Part shown: piece by piece, positions 26,704 to 36,265 of the stretch | Numbering within the stretch: position 1 is the stretch's first letter | How the letters are laid out: the number at the start of each line of letters is the position of its first letter | Assembly (NCBI GenBank): GCA_963662765.2 | Contig: CAXXUP010000004.1 | Coordinates: 1-64,000, forward strand | Direction: 5' to 3' | DNA length: 64,000 nt | From: DATMXT01 sp963662765 | GTDB lineage: Bacteria > Bacillota > Clostridia > Oscillospirales > Feifaniaceae | Program-made: the position numbers and the translations under genes | Notes under the pieces: generated by a model | The model's database searches: none | The model's input: the letters and a program-made list of their open reading frames with translations, nothing else | Told to the model about the DNA's origin: nothing

Positions 26704-29700
26704 GGCAAATCCTCTGCTAGGAGGTCGACCTCCTGTTCAAACACACCGGTGACCGATTGATGAATCAGTTTGATTGAATGCCCGCTGTAGCTGCTGAGGT
26801 TTTTGGATGTCTGTACAATTCCGACCCCCTCCTTGCCGCCAAGCGCCTTGAAATCTGCACCATCCACATTACAGGCAAACAAATTGAGCACCTGCATTAG
26901 GATGCGGCACTGTTCGGGTACTGCAAGCCCATTGAATTTACCCCTATTTTCCGCGACCGTTGTGGCTGCGGTCTCATATTTGACATGGTAGCGGGATGTG
27001 CGCAGCTTTTCCAGTAACAGCTCGTAAAGGCGAATATTTTCTTCGGATGTGATTCCATCGAACAACGTGACCGGAAGATCTGTTTTCGCTTTTTTGCAGC
27101 GGTCTAAGTATTTAGAGATTTTCTTGAAATAGGTCTGCCATTCGGAGGCTATTACCAGTTGATTGGCATTTTTGTAGCGTACTTGATTTCCTGAGCGAGA
27201 GGAAATATGCATCCGAAAGCCATCGAAGGAGATCAGCGAGTCAATCTTTACGCAGGAAATCAGGATTCTCGGATCCTTCAGATTCAGTCTTTGGGTGCAA
27301 TAATCCATCGGGTTCTTTTCGTAGAGCGCTTTATGCATCAGAAGCACGGGTTCTAAGGATCGAACCTGCTTTTTTCCGACAGTGTGCTCCACAAGGCAGA
27401 AGTAGGTGCCGGTCGGTTTGTTATACCCGCCGAACTTGTCAACTGTCATTCTTGGGTCGCTGCTCTTGACGGCGGCTTGACCTTTGGTTTTTCCGACAAT
27501 CTGAAGGTCAAAAAGCGGACCCTTCGTCTCTTTTGCCATTCGGGTATACAAAATGTTGTTCTTGCCCATCACGTGCCTCACGGTGGCAATCGTGCCATCT
27601 GCCCCTGCTGTCCATGCCCGCTCCCCGTCCCGAACCACATCATAATCATAAATATGGTTCAGGCTGTACTTAAAGTCACGGGCTTTTAAGTAGGCAAGTG
27701 GGTTTTTCGTAAACACCACATGGTATACGTTGCCCACCACAATGTTGAGGTAAGCGTCTTTGGCATGGTGAAAATCGTTTACTTCACGGCATTTCACAAA
27801 TAGCGGGTCTTGAATGGTCACTTCGTTGTGTCCGCAGACGCCCGCCTGCTTTTGTTTCCCGTTCGCACCGATGCGCTGGTCCTGCCGGAAGACGGAGACA
27901 TTCCCGGCCTTCACATAGACCACGTCCGAAGTATCCCCGTAGCGGTTTTGCAGGAGTTCAGCCACAATTTTTGTCGACTGCCGAGTTTCCACGAGCTGCC
28001 TTGCGATAAAGCCCTCCATCTCATTTTCAGTAAAGCCGCTCGCCCTGACAAGCCGCTCGAATTTTGTCTGCGAGATGAGCCCTTTGGTACGCAGCATCTC
28101 CCAGAAGGGGCGGCGGGCGGTGCGGGTTTGTGGACTGAGCGGGTACTCGTCCGACTTTCTGGCATTGAGCTCACGCTTGACGAGAACCCGGTTTTGGAGG
28201 CTGTCATCCTTCGTTTTGCTTTGGGGGTATATGTGGTCGATGTCATAGTCCACATCGAGCCGATTCAGGTCAATAGGCTCTCCGCAGTACATGCAGCGTC
28301 CGAGCTGAGTGTAGTACAAATACAGCTTGTCCCGGCGCAGTTCGCCCTCCGTTCGGGCTTCGAGCTGCTCCAGCAGCTCGCCGGCCTCTTCCCCGCATTT
28401 TGCGTAGAGGCCGGACAGCTCAGCCTTGCGGGTTACTGTCCGCTTGCCCTTTTCACCATCTTCCCGTGCCATTTCCACAAAAACGCGGGTGGGCGAACAT
28501 TTCATTATTTTTTCGATTTCACCGACAATAGCGACGGTCTGATGAATGGCCCGCTTAATTCCGGGCGCGGCATAGTGCTCGTCTAGGTAATCCTGCAGTG
28601 TTCCCGATTTCATATCGGTGTTGTCCTCGCAGTATTCTTTGACGGCCTCCAGAAACGTGTACCGACCACTCAAAAGCTCCATTAAGTTATCATTCGTATT
28701 CCAAAGCGCGTCGATAATGGACAGCGCTTCACCGGTGTTAGGGTCGACATGAAAAATTATCGTGAGGAATTCACGCGACAACTTGCCCCAACCGCTGTAT
28801 TTTTGCCGTAGCGCCTGCCGACGCTCCTCATCACTGAGAGCAGCGCTGTAATAATCGCGCAGCCAGCGCTCCAGCAGCTTCCGGTCTTCTCCGAACAGCG
28901 TGATATGGCGGATGATGTCCTCGGCGATATCCACTCCGTTCTCACGATTCAGCAACCATGCATATGCGTGCCAGGGGGCGAGATTTGATTTGAAATCACC
29001 GTCGATTCCACTGATGACATCCGCCTTTTCCATAATACCATTCGCTAAGAGATAGTCCTTTAGCCGCTTTTGTGACACTTTGTATCCGTGTAAAAATAAG
29101 TCTATATAGATTCGCTGTTTTTGTTTCACGGAGATTTTTTTGCCGTTAATACGCAGGTTGTTCAGCTCATTTAAAACCGAAAATCGTGTGTACAACAGAG
29201 AGTTTTTCGGCAGGATGTCTTCGCCGAGATAAGTGCACTTGGCCGTCATCATTGCGATAAATCTTTCCGCACATTTGCCGATGTCCACCACCTGCTCAAA
29301 ATTCCAGGGGTAGATTTTTTCGGGGCTCCGAACAATCCAGCTGCGGTTCGACTTTTCGTTCAGCGGGCCGACATAGTAAGGGATACGGAAGCGAAATACT
29401 TGCAAAATCTGTTCTTTCTTTGTAAGCCCTGTCTCGTCGGTTTCATTTAAAAACGGAAGATACTGTGCAGCGTTTTTCAGTATTAACTTCAGCTCGGCTT
29501 CATGAAGCTGGTGGGGAATTACGCTGTTGTCCTTGGTGGTCTGCAAAGGTAGGAAATCCCGGCATTCCACCTCTTGTAGAACATTGCGAATCTCCTCGGT
29601 CTGTGGTGAAATCGCTTTTAACTGCTTTGCGAGGTACTTATAGAATGCGTCGGCATCACAGTGATACCCTTTCGCGCCGTGTCCGCAATAGGCCAGGTAA

Positions 29701-30749
29701 TTGTCCAGGTCTTTTTTTGCGTGCCGGAACATTTCCGCATATGCCTTGCCATCGACGGCCTTAAGGATACCCTTTAGCCGTTTGAGGTCCACACGGTGCT
29801 TTTCAAAGCTTTGAACTTTTGCGAAAGACAGATAGCGGTACCCGTTTAGCAGCTCGGCAAGCAAGGCCCAATCGTAGATCTCCTTCAAAAGGTGAATCAG
29901 ATCAATTCTGTCACCCAGCACTTCAATCAGTTTGCCTTCGACCGTCTCGAAATCGTCTCTTAGAGAGAATGAGGGAACATCATCCGTCGGAAGCTCCTCG
30001 TCAAAGAGGGCGTCGAGAGCTACCTTGCGTCCGGCCAGCAGCTGCATCATCGCCTGAACGGGCCCTTTTTCCTTTGGCAGGCCGGCCAGCTCAATTAGCT
30101 TTGCCGATTTTGCGGTGATGCTGAGTTTACGGTTGGTCAGTACGCTGGAAAAACTGTCAAGGTCCGACACTTCGAGTTTCAGTTCATACGCCTCAAGCAA
30201 ATGCTGCCGTAGTTTCTCAAAGCTTGCCTCAAAGGTGATGGCGTCTATAGACATGTCCCCAAACAGGAAATGTCCCCGGTTTTTCAGAATATGGTGAACT
30301 GCGAGATACACCAGCCGAGCGTCGAAGGGGTGGGCTTCTGCAATCAACGCGCGGCGCAGATGATAAATCGTGGGGTAGTCGCGGTGAAAGTCCTTGTCGC
30401 CGTATGCCTTGTCCGCAAAAAGCGTATAGCGTCCGAGCGGATAGTCGGACTTTTTGTCCTCTTCCCGAAATTTACTCTCCCTAAGACGTTGGAAAAAGGC
30501 GGGGTCAACTTTGGCAATTTCCTCGCTGAATACCTGCTCGAGCCATTTGAGACGCTGGTTACGCCGCTCAAGCCGCCGCCGTGCGACTCGTGCCATTCTT
30601 CGCTCTTCTGCAGGCTGTGCGGGATCGAACAGGCGAACACCCCAAAGCGCTTTGCCGTTGCACTTCAACACCTTATAACTGGTGTCGGTGACAGCCCATC
30701 CTACCGAATCGGTTCCAATGTCAAGCCCTAAAAAATAGTCCTGTTTCAT
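26700..30749 (-). CDS. cas9: type II-A Cas9 endonuclease
   Basis: 1349 residues, uninterrupted. RuvC-I begins DYFLGLDIGTDSVGWAV with Asp10; the Arg-rich bridge helix is about residues 55-75 (RRLERRNQRLKWLEQVF). RuvC-II has Glu759 (VEMARED). The HNH nuclease has DYDIDHIYPQSKTKDDSLQN with His839. RuvC-III has HHAKDAYLNIVVGN with His995 and Asp998. All nuclease residues expected of an active double-strand cutter are present. The size and alignment to the SpyCas9 landmarks place it in the large II-A class. GGAGGGG precedes the start on the minus strand. The tracrRNA is encoded divergently 65 bp upstream. Confidence 0.98.
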   Translation of the reverse strand: MKQDYFLGLDIGTDSVGWAVTDTSYKVLKCNGKALWGVRLFDPAQPAEERRMARVARRRLERRNQRLKWLEQVFSEEIAKVDPAFFQRLRESKFREEDKKSDYPLGRYTLFADKAYGDKDFHRDYPTIYHLRRALIAEAHPFDARLVYLAVHHILKNRGHFLFGDMSIDAITFEASFEKLRQHLLEAYELKLEVSDLDSFSSVLTNRKLSITAKSAKLIELAGLPKEKGPVQAMMQLLAGRKVALDALFDEELPTDDVPSFSLRDDFETVEGKLIEVLGDRIDLIHLLKEIYDWALLAELLNGYRYLSFAKVQSFEKHRVDLKRLKGILKAVDGKAYAEMFRHAKKDLDNYLAYCGHGAKGYHCDADAFYKYLAKQLKAISPQTEEIRNVLQEVECRDFLPLQTTKDNSVIPHQLHEAELKLILKNAAQYLPFLNETDETGLTKKEQILQVFRFRIPYYVGPLNEKSNRSWIVRSPEKIYPWNFEQVVDIGKCAERFIAMMTAKCTYLGEDILPKNSLLYTRFSVLNELNNLRINGKKISVKQKQRIYIDLFLHGYKVSQKRLKDYLLANGIMEKADVISGIDGDFKSNLAPWHAYAWLLNRENGVDIAEDIIRHITLFGEDRKLLERWLRDYYSAALSDEERRQALRQKYSGWGKLSREFLTIIFHVDPNTGEALSIIDALWNTNDNLMELLSGRYTFLEAVKEYCEDNTDMKSGTLQDYLDEHYAAPGIKRAIHQTVAIVGEIEKIMKCSPTRVFVEMAREDGEKGKRTVTRKAELSGLYAKCGEEAGELLEQLEARTEGELRRDKLYLYYTQLGRCMYCGEPIDLNRLDVDYDIDHIYPQSKTKDDSLQNRVLVKRELNARKSDEYPLSPQTRTARRPFWEMLRTKGLISQTKFERLVRASGFTENEMEGFIARQLVETRQSTKIVAELLQNRYGDTSDVVYVKAGNVSVFRQDQRIGANGKQKQAGVCGHNEVTIQDPLFVKCREVNDFHHAKDAYLNIVVGNVYHVVFTKNPLAYLKARDFKYSLNHIYDYDVVRDGERAWTAGADGTIATVRHVMGKNNILYTRMAKETKGPLFDLQIVGKTKGQAAVKSSDPRMTVDKFGGYNKPTGTYFCLVEHTVGKKQVRSLEPVLLMHKALYEKNPMDYCTQRLNLKDPRILISCVKIDSLISFDGFRMHISSRSGNQVRYKNANQLVIASEWQTYFKKISKYLDRCKKAKTDLPVTLFDGITSEENIRLYELLLEKLRTSRYHVKYETAATTVAENRGKFNGLAVPEQCRILMQVLNLFACNVDGADFKALGGKEGVGIVQTSKNLSSYSGHSIKLIHQSVTGVFEQEVDLLAEDLP

Positions 30750-30779
30750 TTTTCCCCTCCAATTTTTCGGTAATTTATA

Positions 30780-30808
30780 TTGACAATTAGCGTTCTCTTA
30801 TATATAAT
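30780..30808 (+). promoter_or_regulatory. consensus promoter for tracrRNA
   Basis: TTGACA at 30780-30785 and TATAAT at 30803-30808 with a 17-base spacer, a perfect consensus housekeeping promoter on the plus strand. Transcription would start near 30815, just before the anti-repeat. The cas9 promoter must lie in the same stretch on the other strand. Confidence 0.85.
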
Positions 30809-30814
30809 TCAAAG

Positions 30815-30936
30815 TGTCTTGGGTACCATCTAAGACAACACGACGCGTTCAAATACGGCTTTGCCAAAATCGTCGGCTTGTCCGACCTCACAGTGTGTGA
30901 ACGAGAGCTTGCTTTTGCAGGCTCTTTCGTTTTTTC
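30815..30936 (+). ncRNA. tracrRNA
   Basis: The anti-repeat (about 30821-30850) reads GGGTACCATCTAAGACAACA then CGACGCG. It is complementary, with a central bulge, to the crRNA repeat as transcribed on the minus strand. It is followed by a nexus-like segment (AAATACGGCTTTGCC, comparable with AAATAAGGCTAGTCC in S. pyogenes), a hairpin CGTCGG-CTTGT-CCGAC, and a terminator hairpin built from ACGAGAGCTTG and CAGGCTCTTTCGT ending in TTTTTT. Orientation is opposite to cas9. It guides RNase III processing and Cas9 loading. Confidence 0.9.
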
Positions 30937-31488
30937 ATATAATAATTGCTAATGGGATTTCCTAGAGCGATTTTTTCCGTATCCAATTGTGTGTTCCGCC
31001 GCAAAACTTCTCTGCGGTGAGCTTCCTAATATCAAAACTGAACTTATAGGACTTTTCCAGGTAAATCTAGTGAGCAATATGTACCATTGGCGCCGGCGAA
31101 TATACATTTATTAGTATAGTACCTTTTTATAGCAATGTAAATTATTCGGCAGTATTATAATTGTTTTATAAAATTTTCGATAAGCGTTTTGAACATATGA
31201 GTATGCCGCCCATTATTCAGTCCAATCATTCCCAGATGTAATTTTGCATAGGCATCCGAGACTGCATTGCTGATGTTACCATTAGAGGGAAAAATGTAGG
31301 CCAAACTGCGTAATCTGCTTCGAAAATGGCGACTTTCCAACGATCTCCGCGAAATTGGGAATTGCGTTAAAGATGCGAATTCCGTAAAGAAAATTAAATT
31401 GTGCGCTAAATGTGCGCTAAATCCGACTTTTGGAACAAACGTAAACATAGAAAAAACCCCATAACTGTTTAAGTTACAGGGCTTTTAT
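30937..31488. other. island right end, no confident gene
   Basis: About 550 AT-rich bases between the tracrRNA and tRNA-fMet. A 97-codon minus-strand frame at 31155-31448 contains SNAVSDAYAKLHLGMIGLNN near its end. This looks protein-like, but I recognise no family and see no ribosome binding site; it may be a remnant. A terminator-like hairpin (TAACT-GTTTA-AGTTA near 31461-31478, inside a larger imperfect stem) precedes the tRNA 3' end. Confidence 0.4.
31400..31421 (+). repeat. tandem 11-bp repeat, putative integrase arm site (right)
   Basis: Two exact copies of TGTGCGCTAAA, identical to the pair at 8532-8553 and in the same orientation. It lies 67 bp from the attR repeat. Its match to the left-end pair supports one element spanning the whole 23 kb. 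Confidence 0.55.
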
Positions 31489-31565
<77 letters not shown>

Positions 31566-31817
31566 GTATCTTGGCTGCCAAAATATAATACCACTGATAG
31601 GCCGGTGTGTCAAGGCTATTCCAGGAATTCTCAAAAAGTTCACGACTTTCAATTTTACACAACCTATTCTCTTTCACAAATGGTTATGCTATAATAACCA
31701 AAAGCGGTACGATTCACCGCTTTTGCCATCGGCATGGCCGGGGCAGTTTTGCACCGCGTTTTTGGGGTGCCAATATGCGCGGCCGGCCGAGAAATTGAAG
31801 TATGGGAGGACGGCATT

Positions 31818-32780
31818 ATGAAAATATCCGTACTCGGATGCGGACGCTGGGGTGCTTTCCAGGCCTGGTATGCCGCGCGCTGCGGGCACGACGTACTGAT
31901 GTGGGGCAGGCCGGGGGAGCCGGACATCGAGGAGCTGATCTCGACGCGCCGCAATAGCTTTCTTGAGCTGCCCTCCGGCCTAAAGTTGACAACTGATCTC
32001 GACGAGGCCGTCGGCCACGCCGAACTCATCATCATATCCATTTCCTCGCAGGCGCTGCGGTCCTTTGCGGCAAGGCTCGACAGCTATGATCTGTCCAATA
32101 AGCCCTTTTTGCTGTGCATGAAGGGGCTCGAGCAGGATACCGGCAAGCGGCTTTCGACCGTTATGAACGAGAGCATTAAGCAGCCGATCCGTGTGGCGGT
32201 CTTTGCCGGCCCCGGCCATGTGCAGAGCTACACGGCCGGAATCCCCGGGGCCCAGGTGGTCGACAGCGAAGACAAGGCACTGATCAAGTGGATCATCGAC
32301 GCGCTCGGAAGCGAGCTGATCCGGCTCTATATCGGAAACGACCTTATCGGCACCGAAATCGGCGCGGCGGCCAAGAACGTCATCGGGCTTGCCGCCGGCA
32401 TGCTGGACGGGTTTGGCTACACGAGCCTCAAGGGGGCCTTGATGGCCCGTGGGGCCAGAGAGGTCGCGAGGCTCATTAAGGCCATGGGCGGCAATGAGCT
32501 GTCGGCCTATGGTCTGTGCCATTTGGGGGACTATGAGGCCACGCTCTTCTCAGAGTTCTCCCAGAACCGCATGTTTGGCGAGACCTTTGTCAAGGGCGAA
32601 ACCTACACGAAGCTGGCCGAGGGGGTCTACACCGTCAAGGCCATGGTGAAGCTATCGGACGAACTCGAGGTCGATCTGCCCATCTCGCGGGCTGTACTCA
32701 ACATCGTGCATCACGGCGCCGATCCCAAAGTGGAGCTGACGGGGCTGTTTTTGCGCTCGGTAAAGACCGAATTTGATTGA
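31818..32780 (+). CDS. gpsA: NAD(P)-dependent glycerol-3-phosphate dehydrogenase
   Basis: 320 residues from ATG 31818 behind GGGAGGA. The Rossmann motif is MKISVLGCGRWGAFQAW; a further NAD-site segment is AVFAGPGHVQSYTAG. The catalytic lysine region is GTEIGAAAKNVIGLAAGMLDG, and the substrate segment SRAVLNIVHHG closes the C-terminus. It makes sn-glycerol 3-phosphate from dihydroxyacetone phosphate for phospholipids. The glycine pattern GCGRWG differs slightly from the usual GAGSWG. It is 18 bp upstream of trpS and probably co-transcribed. Confidence 0.88.
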   Translation: MKISVLGCGRWGAFQAWYAARCGHDVLMWGRPGEPDIEELISTRRNSFLELPSGLKLTTDLDEAVGHAELIIISISSQALRSFAARLDSYDLSNKPFLLCMKGLEQDTGKRLSTVMNESIKQPIRVAVFAGPGHVQSYTAGIPGAQVVDSEDKALIKWIIDALGSELIRLYIGNDLIGTEIGAAAKNVIGLAAGMLDGFGYTSLKGALMARGAREVARLIKAMGGNELSAYGLCHLGDYEATLFSEFSQNRMFGETFVKGETYTKLAEGVYTVKAMVKLSDELEVDLPISRAVLNIVHHGADPKVELTGLFLRSVKTEFD

Positions 32781-32798
32781 TTTTGGAGGGATACCCCT

Positions 32799-33797
32799 AT
32801 GGATAGAAAGAAAATCGCATTCAGCGGCATACAGCCGAGCGGCCGCATCACGCTCGGCAACTATCTTGGCGCTCTCAAGAACTTCTCTGAGATGCAAGAC
32901 GAGTACGACTGCCGGTTTTGTGTCGTCGACCAGCACGCCGTCACCGTGCGGCAGGACCCCGAAAACCTGCGGTCGCAGGCATACCAGCTCTTCGCGCAGC
33001 TGTTGGCCTCGGGGCTTGACCCAGACAAGTGCATTCTATTTATCCAGAGCCACGCGCCCCAGCACGCGGTGCTGGCCTGGGTCTTGAATTGCTTCACCAT
33101 GTACGGCGAGCTCTCCCGCATGACCCAATTCAAGGAGAAGTCGAGGAAGCATGCCGACAACATCAACGCGGGACTTTTCGATTACCCAGTGCTCATGGCG
33201 GCCGACATTCTGATTTACAATGCCGACGTCGTGCCGGTGGGCGAGGACCAGCGGCAGCATGTTGAGCTGGCCAGGGACATCGCCATTCGCTTCAACATGA
33301 CCTTCCCCGGCACCTTTGTGCCGCCTGAGTGCGTGACCCCCAAGATTGGGGCCAAAATCATGAGCCTGCAGGAACCCACCTCCAAGATGTCTAAGTCGGA
33401 CACCAATGACAACGCCTACGTCCTCGTCATGGATGAGCCGGACGTCATCATGCGCAAATTCAAGCGGGCCGTCACCGACAGCGAAGCTAAGGTGGCGATT
33501 GGCGCGGGCAGAGACGGGGTCAACAACCTCATCGCCATCTATTCGGCTGGGACCGGAAAGACGCCGGCTGAAGTTGAGGCCGAGTTTGCCGGCCGCGGCT
33601 ACGGAGACTTCAAGAAAGCGGTGGGCGAGGCCACGGTGGAGTTGCTGCGTCCGGTGCGGGAGCGCACCCTTGACCTTTTGAAGAGCCCCGATCACCTCGA
33701 CAGCCTGCTCAAAATAGGAGCCGACAAGGCTCAGACAATCGCACAGGCCAAGGTCGATGAGGTACATGAAAAGCTCGGCTTTATCATGCCGAGATAA
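32799..33797 (+). CDS. trpS: tryptophanyl-tRNA synthetase
   Basis: 332 residues, class I synthetase of normal length. The nucleotide-binding motifs are SGIQPSGRITLGNYLGAL (HIGH region) and SKMSKSDTND (KMSKS). DYPVLMAADILIYNADVVPVGEDQRQHVELARDIA is the Trp-binding segment. It charges tRNA-Trp. GGAGG precedes ATG 32799. I see no T-box leader: only 18 bases separate it from gpsA. Confidence 0.96.
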   Translation: MDRKKIAFSGIQPSGRITLGNYLGALKNFSEMQDEYDCRFCVVDQHAVTVRQDPENLRSQAYQLFAQLLASGLDPDKCILFIQSHAPQHAVLAWVLNCFTMYGELSRMTQFKEKSRKHADNINAGLFDYPVLMAADILIYNADVVPVGEDQRQHVELARDIAIRFNMTFPGTFVPPECVTPKIGAKIMSLQEPTSKMSKSDTNDNAYVLVMDEPDVIMRKFKRAVTDSEAKVAIGAGRDGVNNLIAIYSAGTGKTPAEVEAEFAGRGYGDFKKAVGEATVELLRPVRERTLDLLKSPDHLDSLLKIGADKAQTIAQAKVDEVHEKLGFIMPR

Positions 33798-33810
33798 TAG
33801 ACACGACAAG

Positions 33811-33839
33811 AGGGGGCTTTCCGCTGCGCGGAAAGCCCC
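33811..33839 (+). terminator. hairpin after trpS
   Basis: GGGGCTTTCCGC pairs with GCGGAAAGCCCC around a 4-base loop. No T tract follows, so it may act as an attenuator or RNA-stability element between trpS and the glycosyltransferase gene. Confidence 0.55.
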
Positions 33840-33863
33840 GATAAACGTGCGATAAGGAGAATC

Positions 33864-35093
33864 ATGTTTCCTGCATTTTATCTCAACATTTCGCTGACCT
33901 TTGCCGTTGCCGCACTGACGGCCTTTTCCCTCACCCCGCTGGTCAAGACGCTGGCCGGCAAGGTGGGGGCTATTGACGTACCCAAGGATGGCCGCCGCAT
34001 GCATGACCACCCCATTCCACGGCTCGGCGGCCTTGCCATCTTCTGCGGCTTTATGTTTTCGGCATTGCTCTTTGTCGAAATCACCCCCCAGCTGCGGGCC
34101 ACGCTGCTCGGTGCCTGCCTCATTGTCGTGCTGGGCGTTGTGGATGACATCGTGGCGCTGCCGGCAAAGCCCAAATTCGCCATTCAAATTCTGGCCGCCC
34201 TCATCCCTGTCTACGCTGGGGTCAAGGTGGAGGTTTTGACCAACTTCAACATATTTTCCGCTAAACCCTACATCGTGCTGGGCGCCTGGGGCATCCCGCT
34301 GACGCTTATTTGGATTGTCGGCATGACCAACGCCGTCAACTTCATCGACGGGCTCGATGGACTTGCGGTCGGCGTCTCCTCCATCGGCACTTTTGCCCTT
34401 ATGACCATCTCCATACTGGTGTCGGACGGAAATGTTGCGCTGCTGGCGGCCGCCCTGGCCGGCGGGTGCATCGGCTTTATTCCCTACAATCTCAACCCGG
34501 CCAAGATTTTCATGGGAGACACCGGCGCCATGTTTTTAGGCTATATGCTGGCCACCATGTCGATCCAGGGGCTCTTCAAATTTTATGCCGTCATCTCCTT
34601 CACGGTGCCCTTTCTTATTTTCGGCTTGCCGATCTTCGACACGGCTTTCGCCATCATCCGCCGCATCGCCACCGGCCGGCCGCCCATGAAGGCCGACCGT
34701 GGGCATTTGCACCACCGGCTCATCGACATGGGATTTTCCCAGAAGCAAGCGGTTGCCATCATGTACGTCGTGTCGGCCATTTTGGGGCTGGCCGCAGTGC
34801 TGCTGACCTCGTCGGGCGCCATGAAGGCCCTCATGCTGGTCGGTACCGCCATGCTGGTCTCGATCGTCGCGGCCCACACGGTGGATGAGCGCAGAAAAAA
34901 CGGCACGCTGCATGCCGTGGTGACAAAGCCGGATGAGGCGCAAGAGTCGGACGGAACGCAGGCGCCAGATGAGGCACAAGAGCCGGACAGAGCGCAAGTG
35001 CCGGGCGGAGCGCAAGAGTTGGACGCAACGCAAGAGTCGGAAAAGGAAGCGCCCGCCTGCACAGAGGAGGATGGAGAAGCCCATCATGATTAA
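33864..35093 (+). CDS. undecaprenyl-phosphate GlcNAc-1-phosphate transferase (TagO/WecA family)
   Basis: 409 residues with about ten membrane segments. Family motifs: PIPRLGGLAIF, GVVDDIVALPAKPKF (DDxxxLPxxxKF), NFIDGLDGLAVGV, GFIPYNLNPAKIFMGDTGAMFLGY and KADRGHLHHRLIDMGFS (HLHH). It transfers GlcNAc-1-P to undecaprenyl phosphate, starting teichoic acid or other cell-surface glycan synthesis. The last 50 residues are unusual: a hydrophilic tail of degenerate repeats such as PDEAQESDGTQA and PDEAQEPDRAQV. The gene overlaps wecB by 8 bases. Confidence 0.9.
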   Translation: MFPAFYLNISLTFAVAALTAFSLTPLVKTLAGKVGAIDVPKDGRRMHDHPIPRLGGLAIFCGFMFSALLFVEITPQLRATLLGACLIVVLGVVDDIVALPAKPKFAIQILAALIPVYAGVKVEVLTNFNIFSAKPYIVLGAWGIPLTLIWIVGMTNAVNFIDGLDGLAVGVSSIGTFALMTISILVSDGNVALLAAALAGGCIGFIPYNLNPAKIFMGDTGAMFLGYMLATMSIQGLFKFYAVISFTVPFLIFGLPIFDTAFAIIRRIATGRPPMKADRGHLHHRLIDMGFSQKQAVAIMYVVSAILGLAAVLLTSSGAMKALMLVGTAMLVSIVAAHTVDERRKNGTLHAVVTKPDEAQESDGTQAPDEAQEPDRAQVPGGAQELDATQESEKEAPACTEEDGEAHHD

Positions 35094-36207
35094 AGTACTG
35101 TCCATATATGGGACCCGGCCGGAGGCCATCAAGATGGGCCCGCTGTGCGACGCACTGCGTAAAGAGCCCGAAATCGAGAGCCTTGTCTGTGTCACGGCCC
35201 AGCACCGGGAGCTTTTGGACGAGGTCAACAGACTGTTCGGTATTGTTCCGGACTTTGACCTCGATGTCATGCGCAATCGCCAGTCGCTTTGCGGCATTGC
35301 CGGGAGGGTCATCGCGGGACTTGAGGAGCCACTTCGCGAAATAAAACCAGACCTTGTCTTAGTTCACGGGGACACGACGACAACGGCCTGTGCCGCACTT
35401 GCCGCCTTCTACAGCGGCATCCCGGTCGGACATGTCGAAGCGGGACTGCGTACATACGACATGACTGCGCCCTTTCCGGAGGAGGGCAACCGGGTGGTGG
35501 TCGGGCACTTAGCGAAGCTGCACTTCGCACCGACAAAAAACAACGCCGCAAATCTCGCCCGCGAGGGTGTGACAAAAGGGGTCTACATCACCGGCAATAC
35601 TGTAATCGATGCCCTGAAGTATACCGTGCGTAAAGATACGGAACTGCCAATGACCGAGGGATTTGATCAATACATTGTCCTGACCGCCCACCGCAGGGAA
35701 AATCTCGGTGCGCCGCTTGAAGCCATCTGCCGGGCTGTGCGCAAAATCGCCCTCGCCCATCCTAACATCGGCATCATTTACCCCGTCCATCCGAACCCCG
35801 CCGTGCGGGAGCCGGTTTTTAAACTGCTTTCGGACATTCCGAATGTGCGGCTGACAGAGCCTGTCGACGCCGCCGTCATGCACAACCTCATGGCTAGATG
35901 CCTCTTTGTCATGACCGACTCGGGCGGTCTTCAAGAGGAGGCGCCGGCACTTGGAAAGCCGGTTTTAGTGCTTCGCCGCGAGACCGAGCGGCCGGAGGCG
36001 GTGGAGGCCGGAACGGTGCGGCTTGTGGGGACAAAGGAAGAGGAGATCGTCGCGGCTGGGCAGCTGTTGCTCACCGATAGGGCGGCATACGACACCATGG
36101 CCAGAGCCGTCAACCCCTACGGTGACGGTGCGGCCTGCCGACGCATTGTGGAAGCCATTTTGTACGAATACGGGCTGCGGGAGACGCCACCCGACATATT
36201 TGCATAA
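35086..36207 (+). CDS. wecB: UDP-N-acetylglucosamine 2-epimerase (non-hydrolysing)
   Basis: 373 residues from ATG 35086 behind GGAGGA. Motifs: MIKVLSIYGTRPEAIKMGP, LVHGDTTTTACAALAAFYSGIPVGHVEAGLRTYD, PFPEEGNR, YPVHPNP and MTDSGGLQEEAPALGKPVLVLRRETERPEAVEAGTVRLVG. It converts UDP-GlcNAc to UDP-ManNAc for surface polymers. It overlaps and so is coupled to the TagO/WecA gene; the two catalyse connected steps at the base of the same polymer pathway. Confidence 0.95.
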   Translation: MIKVLSIYGTRPEAIKMGPLCDALRKEPEIESLVCVTAQHRELLDEVNRLFGIVPDFDLDVMRNRQSLCGIAGRVIAGLEEPLREIKPDLVLVHGDTTTTACAALAAFYSGIPVGHVEAGLRTYDMTAPFPEEGNRVVVGHLAKLHFAPTKNNAANLAREGVTKGVYITGNTVIDALKYTVRKDTELPMTEGFDQYIVLTAHRRENLGAPLEAICRAVRKIALAHPNIGIIYPVHPNPAVREPVFKLLSDIPNVRLTEPVDAAVMHNLMARCLFVMTDSGGLQEEAPALGKPVLVLRRETERPEAVEAGTVRLVGTKEEEIVAAGQLLLTDRAAYDTMARAVNPYGDGAACRRIVEAILYEYGLRETPPDIFA

Positions 36208-36265
36208 ATCTACTGCGAACGCACGTATAAATGCACACATAAATGCATAGAGAGGGAGCCGGCCT

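Noticed and set aside
32760..32800. T-box leader before trpS
   Set aside because: Only 18 bases separate trpS from gpsA and no specifier or T-box sequence is present.
33036..34187. Long minus-strand frames opposite trpS, tagO, aro and other high-GC genes (up to 383 codons)
   Set aside because: They mirror the codon pattern of the real plus-strand genes, have no ribosome binding sites and no known domains.
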